Notes under the pieces: generated by a model
Databases searched by the model: none
Seen by the model: the letters and a program-made list of their open reading frames with translations, nothing else
What the model was told of the DNA's origin: nothing
Part shown: positions 1 to 8,349 of the stretch, one piece after another
Position numbering within the stretch: the first letter of the stretch is position 1
Layout of the letters: each line of letters begins with the position of its first letter
NCBI GenBank assembly: GCA_002256425.1
Contig: NKIZ01000001.1
Location: forward strand, 2,577,001 to 2,641,000
From: Alphaproteobacteria bacterium PA2
GTDB taxonomy: Bacteria; Pseudomonadota; Alphaproteobacteria; Caulobacterales; Caulobacteraceae
Direction: 5' to 3'
DNA: 64,000 bases
Program-made: the position numbers and the translations under genes

Positions 1-419
1 GACACCGCCAGCATGGCAAGTCCCGTCAGCCCCAGGGCGCCCAGCCGCACGAGGGACCCGCCATAGGCCTGGGCCAGGGACAGGGGAAAATAGCCCTTGG
101 GACGAAGGAGATGGGTTTCGAGACGACCGCTCCGGATCTCTCCCTCCAGAATGCTGTGGAAGGCCGGAATGGACAGGGTGATCCACTCGGTCGCCCCGAC
201 ATAGAGGGCCAGGTCTCCGGGCAGGCGCACCGCCCCGACAACCTGATCTGCAGCGACCTTGTCCCAGAGGGCCGAGATCACGACCATGAGCAGGACAAAG
301 TACAGGCAGCGTCCGGCCAGGATCTGCCACCCCGCCGCCGTCTGACGGGCGCCGAGGACCAGGGCCGCCAGGAGTGAGTCCAGATTCAAGACTGACCCCT
401 TCTCAGCGGAGATCGGCAT
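1..419 (-). CDS. ABC-2 type transporter permease, partial
   Basis: Partial gene: its C-terminal part lies before the window start. The visible residues begin with a short soluble stretch, then a hydrophobic helix (CLYFVLLMVVISALW), then a soluble segment ending in a motif (ETHLLRPKGYF) like the permeases paired with COG4586-type ATPases. The ATG at 419 overlaps the end of the ATPase gene by 17 nt. A TTG at 389 preceded by AAGGGG is an equally good start. The adjacent ATPase on the same strand supports an exporter operon. The substrate is unknown. Confidence 0.7.
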   Translation of the reverse strand, partial: MPISAEKGSVLNLDSLLAALVLGARQTAAGWQILAGRCLYFVLLMVVISALWDKVAADQVVGAVRLPGDLALYVGATEWITLSIPAFHSILEGEIRSGRLETHLLRPKGYFPLSLAQAYGGSLVRLGALGLTGLAMLAV

Positions 420-1371
420 AGATGTCATGAATGACCTCCTCCATGGGCGGGTCTTCAATGGTGACGTCTTCGATGTCACCCGACGCCATGGCCAGGGCGA
501 TGACCTGGGCCACCGGCGCCTTGGCGGTGTCCACTTCGAGGATCGTCGTGTGGGGGGCGGACGGCCGTCGGACGACGCCAGCAAGCTCGAGGCTCGGCAG
601 GGCCCCGGCCGACTGGAAGGTGATGATCTTCCGGCCCAGGAACCGGCGGCGCAGCTGGTCGGTGGATTGGTCCACGACGATCCGCCCCTGATTGACCACG
701 ATGACCCGCTCGCAGACCAGTTCGATGTCACGGGTGTCGTGACTGGTCAGCAGGACGGTCAGGCCCTTGGCCTGGGCCTGGTCCCGGATGAAGTCGCGGA
801 TCGCCGCCTTGGCCGTGACATCCAGACCGATGGTCGGCTCATCCAGCAACAGCAGGCTGGGCCCATGCAGCAGGCTGGCGGTGATCTCGCACCGCATGCG
901 TTGGCCAAGGGACATGCGGCTGACCGGCTGGCCGATGAAGTCGGCCAGATCAAACCGCTCGATCATCTCACCAAGACGGTGGTCGAACACCGTCTGGGGC
1001 TGGTCATAGATGCGCCGCAGCAGGTTGAAGCTGTCCCGGGCGGGCAGGTCGGCCCAGAGCTGGGATCTCTGCCCGAACACCACGCCGATCTGGTAGGCCA
1101 GCGCCTTGCGCGACCGCCAGGGAGTCAGGCCCAGAACCTCAGCCTCGCCCGCGCTGGGTTCCAGCACGCCGGTGAGCATTTTCAGGGTGGTGGACTTGCC
1201 TGCGCCATTGGGCCCGATGACGGCCACCTGCTCCCCGGCTTCAACCTCGAACGAGACCTCGCAGACGGCGTCCACCGCCACGGTCTGCGCCGAAAAGGCC
1301 CCGCGCCAACCCTTGGCGCGGCGAGCGTAGCTATAGGACTTGGAGAGGGATCTTACGGAGACGGCGGACAT
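403..1371 (-). CDS. ABC transporter ATP-binding protein (COG4586-like)
   Basis: 322 aa nucleotide-binding protein that would power the permease encoded just downstream. Visible motifs are a Walker A (GPNGAGKST), an ABC signature (SLGQRM), a Walker B (LLLLDEPTIGLD) and an H-loop (TSHD). A C-terminal extension of about 80 residues follows the ATPase core, as in the uncharacterised ABC-2 exporters of the COG4586 group. It is the first gene of a two-gene or longer operon running off the window start. The substrate cannot be read from the sequence. Confidence 0.85.
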   Translation of the reverse strand: MSAVSVRSLSKSYSYARRAKGWRGAFSAQTVAVDAVCEVSFEVEAGEQVAVIGPNGAGKSTTLKMLTGVLEPSAGEAEVLGLTPWRSRKALAYQIGVVFGQRSQLWADLPARDSFNLLRRIYDQPQTVFDHRLGEMIERFDLADFIGQPVSRMSLGQRMRCEITASLLHGPSLLLLDEPTIGLDVTAKAAIRDFIRDQAQAKGLTVLLTSHDTRDIELVCERVIVVNQGRIVVDQSTDQLRRRFLGRKIITFQSAGALPSLELAGVVRRPSAPHTTILEVDTAKAPVAQVIALAMASGDIEDVTIEDPPMEEVIHDIYADLR

Positions 1372-1715
1372 TTTGAGGCTCGGAACTTTTCAGGGTCAGG
1401 ACGGGTAGAGACGGGCACGGCCAATTGCTCGGGCGATAAAGCCCGGCGCCTGCGCACATCATTACGGTCTGACCAAACATGGTTCTGTTGCCTGTCCGCC
1501 GCAGAAGAATTCCGCGGATATGGCCATGGCTAACCGCAATCCGGCGGATCGGCAAGGGTTCAGGGGAGATTTTTGCGCGTGACCATCAGTTAGCGCACGA
1601 ACAAACCCATCTGACCCCGCGTCCGGCAAATCTGCGGTTTGACCTTGATCAAGGAGCGGAAACGTAGAAACTCCACCTAGGTTATCATCGATAATAAAAA
1701 GACCGAGGAAGCGCC
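1372..1715. other. intergenic region between ABC operon and monooxygenase
   Basis: A 344-base divergent promoter region. No convincing coding sequence or RNA gene is seen. The only clear element is a FixK/FNR-like box near the monooxygenase, listed separately. Confidence 0.5.
1639..1652 (+). promoter_or_regulatory. candidate FNR/FixK-type box
   Basis: TTGAC-CTTG-ATCAA matches the FNR/FixK consensus TTGAT-N4-ATCAA at 9 of 10 defined positions, 63 bases before the monooxygenase ATG. It contains the perfect 12-base palindrome CCTTGATCAAGG. In Caulobacter and relatives such boxes bind the oxygen-responsive regulator FixK. Whether it activates or represses here cannot be told because no transcription start is known. 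Confidence 0.5.
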
Positions 1716-3215
1716 ATGACGCAGACCGCCACCCTTGAACGTCCCGCCTCCACGTCGGTGGAGCATTTTGACGTCCTGATCGTCGGGGCCGGAATTTCCG
1801 GCGTCGGCGGGGCCTACCATCTGAAGGATCAGTGCCCGGGCAAGAGCTTTGTCATCCTGGAGACCCTCGACAGCTTCGGCGGCACCTGGCTGACCCACAA
1901 GTATCCGGGCATCCGCTCTGACAGCGACCTCTTCACCTTCGGCTACAGGTTCAAGCCCTGGACCAGCGCGCCCATCGCCTCGGCCGAAGAAATCCTGAAA
2001 TACATGAACGAGGTCATCGACGAGAATGACCTGGGCCAGCACATCCGCTACGGCCACCACATCGAGAACGCCACCTGGTCCAGCGCCGACGCCAGGTGGA
2101 CCATCGACGCCGTGAAGAAGGCCACGGGTGAGAAGGTCAAGATCACCGCCAACTTCCTGTGGATGTGCCAGGGCTATTATCGCCACTCGGAAGGCTACAC
2201 CCCCGAATGGCCGGGCATGGACACCTACAAGGGCCAGATCATCCACCCGCAGACCTGGCCGGAAGACGCCAATCTGAAGGGCAAGAAGGTCGTCATCATC
2301 GGGTCTGGCGCCACTGCCGCCACCGTCCTGCCGGCCATTGCCGACGAAGTCGACCACGTGACCCTGCTGCAGCGGTCGCCGACCTATTTCATCCCGGGCC
2401 GCAATGTGGACGACCTGGCCGACACCCTGCGCCAGCTCGACATCGACCCCATGTGGACCCACGAGATCGTCCGCAAGAAGCGCCTCTATGACGGGGCGGT
2501 CTTCGCCAAGAACTCCTTCGAGCACGCGGAAATTGTCCGCGAGGAACTGCTGAACGGCGTCCGGGCCATCATCGGCGACGAACTGGTGGAAAAGCACTTC
2601 ACCCCCACCTACCGCCCCTGGCGTCAGCGGGTCGCCTTTGTGCCCGATGGCGACCTGTTCAAGTCCGTCCTCAGCGGCAAGGCCTCCATCGCTACGGACG
2701 AAATCGAGACCTTCACCCCCACCGGCCTGAAGCTGAAGTCCGGGGAGACCCTGGACGCCGACATCATCATCACGGCGACCGGATTCAACCTCAGCGTCCT
2801 GGGCGACATAAACTTCACGATTGACGGCAAGCCCCTGAACTTCGGCGATACGGTCAGCTATCGCGGCATGATGTTCACCGGCGTGCCCAACATGGTCTGG
2901 GTCTTCGGCTATTTCCGCGCCAGCTGGACGCTCCGCGCCGACCTGGTGGGTGACTTTGTCTGCCGGATGCTGAACCACATGAAGGCCAAGGGCGCCAAGA
3001 GCGTGGTTCCGGCCCTGCGACCCCAGGACCACAACATGAAGCTGGGCCCCTGGATTGACCCGGAGAACTTCAATCCGGGATATCTGATGCGGGGCATGCA
3101 CCTGCTGCCCAAGGCCGGTGACAAGCCGGAATGGCGTCACTCCCAGGACTACTGGACCGAGAAGGACGAGATCCCGAAAATCGATCTCGACGACGCGGCC
3201 TTCGTCTACAAATAG
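1716..3215 (+). CDS. flavin-containing monooxygenase, Baeyer-Villiger type
   Basis: 499 aa. It probably inserts oxygen into a ketone or oxidises a similar lipophilic substrate using FAD and NADPH. An FAD Rossmann motif (GAGISG, residues 24-29) starts the protein. A Baeyer-Villiger-like fingerprint (YKGQIIHPQTWP, about 170-181; consensus FxGxxxHxxxW) and a second dinucleotide motif (GSGATA, near 196) follow. The start has a good ribosome site (GAGGAA). A hairpin terminator follows and a TetR gene reads toward it. The CYP153-type gene 2.4 kb away suggests a hydrocarbon or terpenoid oxidation setting, which is inference. The exact substrate is unknown. Confidence 0.85.
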   Translation: MTQTATLERPASTSVEHFDVLIVGAGISGVGGAYHLKDQCPGKSFVILETLDSFGGTWLTHKYPGIRSDSDLFTFGYRFKPWTSAPIASAEEILKYMNEVIDENDLGQHIRYGHHIENATWSSADARWTIDAVKKATGEKVKITANFLWMCQGYYRHSEGYTPEWPGMDTYKGQIIHPQTWPEDANLKGKKVVIIGSGATAATVLPAIADEVDHVTLLQRSPTYFIPGRNVDDLADTLRQLDIDPMWTHEIVRKKRLYDGAVFAKNSFEHAEIVREELLNGVRAIIGDELVEKHFTPTYRPWRQRVAFVPDGDLFKSVLSGKASIATDEIETFTPTGLKLKSGETLDADIIITATGFNLSVLGDINFTIDGKPLNFGDTVSYRGMMFTGVPNMVWVFGYFRASWTLRADLVGDFVCRMLNHMKAKGAKSVVPALRPQDHNMKLGPWIDPENFNPGYLMRGMHLLPKAGDKPEWRHSQDYWTEKDEIPKIDLDDAAFVYK

Positions 3216-3241
3216 GGCGATCTGAGATCCCGGAATTCCAG

Positions 3242-3275
3242 CGCCCGCCGGTTCACACCGGCGGGCGTTCCGGTT
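3242..3275 (+). terminator. intrinsic terminator after monooxygenase
   Basis: An 11-bp GC stem (CGCCCGCCGGT pairing with ACCGGCGGGCG) with a TCAC loop, followed by a modest T-rich tail. It sits between the monooxygenase and the convergent TetR gene and could serve both. Confidence 0.7.
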
Positions 3276-3281
3276 TGTGGG

Positions 3282-3866
3282 CTACCGCCTGCGGAACAGG
3301 GCTTCGAGCCCCTGGATGACCTCTTCCATCAGCCGCCCCTGCTCTTCGGCGTCATCGGCCAGGGTCATGGAAGCGGCGCCATGGCCGCAGGCCCAGACCG
3401 CCAGGGAAATCCGGTGGACGGTCTGCGGATCGCGGTCAGCCTGGCTGGCGGCTGCGGCAATGGCCGCTTCAAGCACGGCGAAGGCCCTGGCCCGCGCAGC
3501 GGAGACGTCGGCCTCGGACAGCATGACAGGATCGAACATCAGGGCGTAGAGGGCCGGCTGGGCCCGGGCGAAGCCGAAATAGGCCAGGGCGCAGGCCCGG
3601 ATCGGTATGGGCTGGGCTGCGTCGGCCGCGGCCTGCAGGGCGCTCTCGAGCTCGCCAAAGCCGTTGGCGGCCAGGCCCGCCAGCAGGGCCTGCTTGGACG
3701 CATAGTGGTGATAGACCGAGCCTGCAGCGATCCCCGCCCTGGCCGCAAGGCCACGCAGGTTGACCTGTCCCAGGCCGCCCTCTTCCAGCAAGGCCCGGGC
3801 CTCCTCCATCAACTGGGCCCGCAGATTGCCGACGTGATATCCCCGGCGCTTGATCATCACCATCAT
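3282..3866 (-). CDS. TetR/AcrR family transcriptional regulator
   Basis: About 194 aa. The N-terminal 60 residues form a TetR DNA-binding domain (GLAARAGIAAGSVYHHYASKQAL is the recognition region), followed by an alpha-helical ligand domain with WACGHGAASM-type sequence seen in WHG/TetR_C_33 regulators. Several Met codons at the N-terminus leave the start uncertain. It is convergent with the flavin monooxygenase, which is a plausible target. An inverted repeat (CCTTACG and CGTAAGG, 3874-3910) just upstream may be its own operator. Confidence 0.8.
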   Translation of the reverse strand: MMVMIKRRGYHVGNLRAQLMEEARALLEEGGLGQVNLRGLAARAGIAAGSVYHHYASKQALLAGLAANGFGELESALQAAADAAQPIPIRACALAYFGFARAQPALYALMFDPVMLSEADVSAARARAFAVLEAAIAAAASQADRDPQTVHRISLAVWACGHGAASMTLADDAEEQGRLMEEVIQGLEALFRRR

Positions 3867-3873
3867 GGGCGGG

Positions 3874-3910
3874 CCTTACGCCTGGGTCGGACCTGAATGA
3901 TTTCGTAAGG
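3874..3910. promoter_or_regulatory. inverted repeat upstream of TetR gene
   Basis: CCTTACG at 3874-3880 and CGTAAGG at 3904-3910 form a perfect 7-base inverted repeat with a 23-base spacer, immediately upstream of the TetR start. It may be an autoregulatory operator. The long spacer is unusual for a single dimer site, so this is weak. Confidence 0.3.
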
Positions 3911-4239
3911 GCGACTCATCGGGTCCTCGAACTCGAAGCGCGGCGCCTGACCTGCGCGTCGTGGGAAAAAGCATTGGAGAGATCATGATTTCAGTCCGGG
4001 GGCCTTTGTCCACCTCTGAACATCATTCATTGCAGTCCGGGCGCAATTTTGTCGGGATTTACCAATAAAGATCACCTCATCGAAAGGCTGTGTGTGGCCG
4101 ATTGCCCAACCAGGGGCCGCGTTCCCGACTATGCTCAAATCGGGGATTTTGTACGAATAACAAAGGACTAGCGAAAACGCAGCCAAATGTGCGACAAGGC
4201 CGCAATACGCGGCGCTTTGCGTAGACGAAGGATAAAGTT
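3911..4239. other. intergenic region before XRE regulator
   Basis: About 330 bases without a convincing gene. It contains an inverted repeat TTTGT-N7-ACAAA at 4148-4164, which could be a regulator site for the downstream XRE gene. Nothing else is recognised. Confidence 0.35.
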
Positions 4240-4650
4240 GTGAAAGACACCGTTGCAGACACCGGGCCCGATCCCATCGACATCGCCGTCGGCCACCGTA
4301 TCCGGGTCCGTCGGAAATGGCTGGGCGTCTCCCAGTCGACCCTGGCCGAGCATCTGGGCGTGAGCTTCCAGCAGGTCCAGAAGTACGAGCGCGGCGCCAA
4401 CCGGGTTTCAGCCTCCATGCTGGTGCGCATCGCCCACAAGCTGGACACCTCCGTCGGTGATCTGGTGGGTGAAGCCACCGAGCAGGCCGGCGATCCGTCC
4501 CTCTTCGAGAAGCTTGCCGTTCCGGGCGCTGTCCAGTTGCTGGAAGCCTTCGCCAGCGTGAAGCAGCCTGGCCTGCGCACGGCGATCCTGAATCTCACCC
4601 GGTCCCTGATCGAAGAAGCCGACGCCCAGCCCCAGCGCCGGGCGCGTTAG
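4240..4650 (+). CDS. XRE family helix-turn-helix regulator
   Basis: 136 aa with a GTG start preceded by AAGGA. Residues about 18-72 form a Cro/C1-type HTH domain ([22 protein letters not shown]). The sequence [13 protein letters not shown] before it and RVSASML after it resemble the PraR-like regulators of alphaproteobacteria, which act on quorum sensing, biofilm or cell-cycle genes. The C-terminal 50 residues are helical and unassigned. It is convergent with the RNA methyltransferase gene, with 3 bases between stops. Targets are unknown. Confidence 0.8.
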   Translation: MKDTVADTGPDPIDIAVGHRIRVRRKWLGVSQSTLAEHLGVSFQQVQKYERGANRVSASMLVRIAHKLDTSVGDLVGEATEQAGDPSLFEKLAVPGAVQLLEAFASVKQPGLRTAILNLTRSLIEEADAQPQRRAR

Positions 4651-4653
4651 GCC

Positions 4654-5460
4654 CTAGACCTTCGCGAACCGCAGGTGATGCAGGACAATGCCTCCGGTGG
4701 TCGCGACATTGAGTGAGTCAAAACCGTGCGCCATGGGAATGGTCACGGTTTTTGACCTTTCCAGATAGGACTGCGGCAAGCCCGGTCCTTCCGCCCCCAT
4801 CAGCACGGCGCGCCGTTCAGACGCCTTCAGATCCACAAGCCGCACCTCCCCCTGGGGACTGAGGGCCAGAGGCTGGAATCCGGCGCCTGTCAGGACAGAG
4901 ATCATGTCCTCGTCACTGGACAGCCGGGCGAAGGGCATGGTCAGGGCGGCGCCGACGCTGACCCTTATGGCCTTGCGATAGAGCGGATCACAGCAGTCAT
5001 GGTCGGCCAGCACGGCGTCGACGCCGAAGGCCGCTGCATTGCGGAACAGACCACCCATATTGTCATGATTGGCTATGCCGCAGACGGCCAGAACCGTGGC
5101 CTGCGCAGGCAGGTCGGCGAGCAGACGGGCGGCGTCCCGGATCTGTTTCCGTCGTCCGATCGCCAATATGCCCCGGTGGATGGGAAAGCCGACTATGGTG
5201 TCCATCACCTCCTGGTCGGCGACATAGATCTCAGCTTCGGCCGGAAGTGAGTCGATGACATCCGCCATGCCCGCCAGGCGCTTGCGGGCCAGAAGCAGGG
5301 AAACCGGCTCGACCTCGGCCGACCCGGCCAGTCGCCGGACCACAACTTCGCCCTCTGCGATGAAAATCCCGTCCCGCCCTACCAGATCCTTCTCCCGAAC
5401 CTGGCAATAGGCGGAAATCCTGGGGTCCAGAGGGTCGATGATGTCATGGAAGGCGCGCAT
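4654..5460 (-). CDS. TrmH/SpoU family RNA 2'-O-methyltransferase
   Basis: 268 aa. It transfers methyl from SAM to a ribose 2'-OH of tRNA or rRNA. The three SpoU motifs are visible: motif 1 with NHDNMGGLFRNAAAFG, motif 2 (VLMGAEGPGLP) and motif 3 (IPMAHGFDSLNVATTGGIVLHH). The catalytic Arg and Asn of motif 1 and the SLNV Asn are present. The N-terminal 100 residues form the substrate-binding extension of the long SpoU group. It is a stand-alone gene. The target nucleotide cannot be assigned. Confidence 0.88.
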   Translation of the reverse strand: MRAFHDIIDPLDPRISAYCQVREKDLVGRDGIFIAEGEVVVRRLAGSAEVEPVSLLLARKRLAGMADVIDSLPAEAEIYVADQEVMDTIVGFPIHRGILAIGRRKQIRDAARLLADLPAQATVLAVCGIANHDNMGGLFRNAAAFGVDAVLADHDCCDPLYRKAIRVSVGAALTMPFARLSSDEDMISVLTGAGFQPLALSPQGEVRLVDLKASERRAVLMGAEGPGLPQSYLERSKTVTIPMAHGFDSLNVATTGGIVLHHLRFAKV

Positions 5461-5564
5461 GGCCTCTGGAGAGGTCTCCCCTCGCCCGGCGTCAAGATCA
5501 TCCTGAAAATCGGTGACGGATTTTCACGGCAAGCCGTTGGCGTTTACGGACTTTCAAGCTAAGT

Positions 5565-5578
5565 TGACGCAAGCGTCA
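5565..5578. promoter_or_regulatory. palindromic operator candidate before CYP153-type gene
   Basis: TGACGC-AA-GCGTCA is a perfect inverted repeat of 6-base arms, 31 bases before the P450 ATG. It lies where a repressor would block transcription. The identity of the regulator is unknown. Confidence 0.45.
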
Positions 5579-5609
5579 TGAATTGAGGACGACGCAAGGG
5601 AGCACGACG

Positions 5610-6866
5610 ATGAGCGACGGAAACGTGGATCTGGCCAAAGACCATCAGGCCTTGGCCTACAGCATGCCGCTGGACCAGATTAACCCGGCTCAGCCGCAGC
5701 TCTTCAAAGACGATGTCATGTGGCCGTACTTTGAGCGTCTCCGTAAGGAAGACCCGGTCCACTACACCGAAGAACACGAGTTCGGCCCCTACTGGTCGAT
5801 CACCAAGTACAACGACATCATGGCCGTGGACACGAACCACCAGGTCTTCTCGTCCGAGGGCGGCATCACCATCGCCAACCAGACCGGCGGCGAAGGCCCC
5901 CTGCCCATGTTCATCGCCATGGACCCGCCCAAGCACGACGTCCAGCGCAAGACAGTCAGCCCCATCGTCTCGCCGATCAACCTGGCGACCCTGGAGCCCC
6001 TGATCCGCGAGCGGGCCGCAGCGATCCTCGACAACCTGCCCATCGGCGAAGAATTCGACTGGGTGGACAAGGTCTCCATGGAACTGACCGCCATGACCCT
6101 GGCGACCCTGTTCGACATGCCCCAGGCTGACCGCCGCAAGCTGACCTACTGGTCAGACGTAGTCACCGCCGCCCCGGGTCAGGGCCTGATCGACACCATC
6201 GAACAGAAGATGCAGATCTTCGTCGAATACCACGCCTACTTCACCAAGCTCTGGAACGAGCGGGTCAATGCGCCGCCGGCCGCGGACCTGATCTCCATGC
6301 TGGCCCATGGCGAGGCCACCCGGAACATGGAGCCCCGCGAGTATTTCGGAAACGTCGTGCTGCTGACCGTCGGCGGCAATGACACCACCCGCAACACCAT
6401 CACCGGCTCGGTGCTGGCCCTGAACCAGAACCCGGACCAGTACGCCAAGCTGCGGGCCAATCCGGAACTGGTGACCTCCATGGTCTCCGAAACCATCCGC
6501 TGGCAAACCCCGCTGGCCCACATGCGCCGTATTGCGCTCAGCGACTACGAGATCGGCGGCAAGCTGATCAAGAAGGGCGACAAGGTTGTCATGTGGTACG
6601 TCTCGGGCAACCGGGACGAAGAGGTCATCGAGAACCCCAACGCCTACATCATCGACCGCGAACGTCCCCGTCAGCACATCAGCTTCGGCTTCGGCATCCA
6701 CCGTTGCGTCGGCAATCGCCTGGCCGAGCTGCAGCTGCGGATCATCTGGGAAGAAATCCTCAAGCGCTTCCCCGACATCCAGGTCGTGGCCCCGCCCAAG
6801 CGGGTCTATTCCAGCTTCGTGAAGGGCTATGAATCCCTGAAGGTGATCATTCCGCGCCGGCTCTAG
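5610..6866 (+). CDS. cytochrome P450, CYP153-type alkane hydroxylase
   Basis: 418 aa from an ATG with AAGGGAG eight bases upstream. An in-frame TTG at 5583 would be a longer, less likely start. The I-helix oxygen-activation motif (GGNDTTR), K-helix ExxR (ETIRW) and heme-binding loop (FGFGIHRCVGNRLA, Cys near residue 364) are intact. The MWYVSGNRDEE and HISFGFGIHR regions are characteristic of CYP153, the soluble bacterial P450s that hydroxylate the terminal carbon of medium-chain alkanes. No ferredoxin or ferredoxin reductase gene lies beside it, so electron partners must be encoded elsewhere. A palindrome upstream and a strong terminator downstream suggest a monocistronic unit. Confidence 0.9.
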   Translation: MSDGNVDLAKDHQALAYSMPLDQINPAQPQLFKDDVMWPYFERLRKEDPVHYTEEHEFGPYWSITKYNDIMAVDTNHQVFSSEGGITIANQTGGEGPLPMFIAMDPPKHDVQRKTVSPIVSPINLATLEPLIRERAAAILDNLPIGEEFDWVDKVSMELTAMTLATLFDMPQADRRKLTYWSDVVTAAPGQGLIDTIEQKMQIFVEYHAYFTKLWNERVNAPPAADLISMLAHGEATRNMEPREYFGNVVLLTVGGNDTTRNTITGSVLALNQNPDQYAKLRANPELVTSMVSETIRWQTPLAHMRRIALSDYEIGGKLIKKGDKVVMWYVSGNRDEEVIENPNAYIIDRERPRQHISFGFGIHRCVGNRLAELQLRIIWEEILKRFPDIQVVAPPKRVYSSFVKGYESLKVIIPRRL

Positions 6867-6894
6867 TCGACGTCCGGGACGCCAGATATTCCAG

Positions 6895-6931
6895 CGCCCG
6901 TCGCCCGCTTCACGCCGGCGGCGGGCGTTTT
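6895..6931 (+). terminator. intrinsic terminator after CYP153-type gene
   Basis: A long GC stem (CGCCCG...CGGGCG with one wobble and one mismatch, extending inward through CGCC/GGCG) closed by a TTCAC loop and followed by TTTT. Confidence 0.75.
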
Positions 6932-7010
6932 CTGTTGGCCGGCAGCAGACGCAAAAAAACCCTCCGTTCATGCTTAAGACGTATGCCTTTGTCCTGCAAA
7001 GGAGCGTCCC

Positions 7011-7766
7011 ATGAGCTCGCCGCCCCCCATCCGAACCCTTGGCGGTTCAACCGCATCGGAAGTTTCCAACAAGGCGCAACTGGCCGCCCGGCTGCGCAGC
7101 GCGGCCATTCCGGACGGTGAACTCCTCGACAATCTGGGCCTGTTCCTGACGCGGCAGACCCTGTCGCGGATCAACTTCATGCAGCAGCTCTACCAGATGA
7201 TCGTGCCGGTCCACGGCGTGATCATGGAGTTCGGAGTCCGCTGGGGCCAGAACCTGGCCCTATTCTCCGCCCTGAGGGGGATCCACGAACCCTTCAACTA
7301 CAACCGGCGGATTGTCGGCTTTGACACCTTCTCAGGCTTCCCGTCGGTCAGCAGCGAAGACGGCGGTGCGGTGGCTGTGGGCGACTACGCTGTCAGCGAA
7401 AACTGGAAGGACGAACTGGACGCCGTCCTGAACTTCCACGAAGCCAACGCCCCGATCCCCCAGAAGAAGAAATTCGAGCTGGTCCAGGGCGACGCCACCC
7501 AGACCCTGCCCAGATATCTGACCGACCACCCCGAAACCATTGTGGCCCTGGCCTATTTCGACTTCGACATCTACCAGCCCACCAAGGCCTGCCTGGAGGC
7601 CCTGCTGCCGCACATCACCCGGGGCACGGTCCTGGCCTTTGACGAGCTGAACTGTCCCGAATTCCCGGGCGAGACCCTGGCGGTCCGGGAGGTGCTGGGT
7701 CTGTCCCGCTACGCCCTCCGCCGGGACCCGAACAACCCCCTGACCTCCTACCTCGTCGTCGACTGA
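7011..7766 (+). CDS. TylF/MycF-like SAM-dependent methyltransferase
   Basis: 251 aa with ribosome site AAAGGAG. It resembles the macrocin O-methyltransferase (TylF) family that methylates sugar hydroxyls. Visible markers are EFGVRWGQNLALFSAL (SAM site), GFDTFSGFP, and ALAYFDFDIYQPTKACLEALLPH, with acidic residues in the metal-binding region (FDELNCPEFPGE). It is the first gene of a tight three-gene unit with an acetyltransferase and an epimerase/ATP-grasp fusion, suggesting decoration of a surface sugar. That role is inference. Confidence 0.75.
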   Translation: MSSPPPIRTLGGSTASEVSNKAQLAARLRSAAIPDGELLDNLGLFLTRQTLSRINFMQQLYQMIVPVHGVIMEFGVRWGQNLALFSALRGIHEPFNYNRRIVGFDTFSGFPSVSSEDGGAVAVGDYAVSENWKDELDAVLNFHEANAPIPQKKKFELVQGDATQTLPRYLTDHPETIVALAYFDFDIYQPTKACLEALLPHITRGTVLAFDELNCPEFPGETLAVREVLGLSRYALRRDPNNPLTSYLVVD

Positions 7767-7770
7767 GACC

Positions 7771-8349
7771 ATGTCAGCGCCCGCCAGCTATGCCTGTCTT
7801 CCAAGGCCGCTGATTGCGCTGGGCGACTATGCTGTCCGTCCCGTCCAGCCTGACGACATCGAGGACATCCGCCTGTGGCGCAATGCCCAGATGGACGTCC
7901 TGCGCCAACAGTCGCCCCTCTCGCCTGCTGACCAGATCGCCTACTATGACCGGCATGTCTGGCCGGTCATGCCCCAGGCCGAGCCCGCCAATATCCTCGT
8001 GACCTTCCTGAAACATGGCCAGAGGATCGGCTATGGCGGCCTGGTTCACATTGCCTGGCCCCATCGCCGTGCAGAGGTGTCATTTCTGGTGAGCCCGGAC
8101 CTGGCCGCCGATGCGGCGCGATATGCCGAGGCCTTCGACACCTTCTTCGGCCTGATGAAGGTCCTGGCCTTCGACGACCTGGGGCTCAACCGGCTGACCA
8201 CCGAGACCTACGCCAACCGAACCGCCCATATCGCCCGACTTGAAGCCGCTGGTTTCATTCCAGAGGGCCGACTGCGGCGTCATGTCCGGATCAATGACGA
8301 TTTTATCGACTCCCTCCTCCATGGCTGTGTGACGACCGATGCAAGGTAA
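7771..8349 (+). CDS. GNAT family N-acetyltransferase
   Basis: 192 aa starting 4 bases after the methyltransferase stop. RimJ/RimL-like GNAT fold: N-terminal LRPVQPDDIEDIRLWRN-type strand-helix start (here VRPVQPDD), a central strand GYGGLVHI, and a C-terminal LNRLTTETYANRTAHIARLEAAGF region that holds the acetyl-CoA-binding helix. Its stop overlaps the next gene by 11 bases. The context suggests it acylates an amino sugar or sugar-linked amino group. The acceptor is unknown. Confidence 0.8.
   Translation: MSAPASYACLPRPLIALGDYAVRPVQPDDIEDIRLWRNAQMDVLRQQSPLSPADQIAYYDRHVWPVMPQAEPANILVTFLKHGQRIGYGGLVHIAWPHRRAEVSFLVSPDLAADAARYAEAFDTFFGLMKVLAFDDLGLNRLTTETYANRTAHIARLEAAGFIPEGRLRRHVRINDDFIDSLLHGCVTTDAR

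Noticed and set aside
1677..3140. 487-aa minus-strand reading opposite the flavin monooxygenase
   Set aside because: Shadow of a GC-rich gene: no recognisable family, low-complexity composition, and the plus strand has clear FAD motifs.
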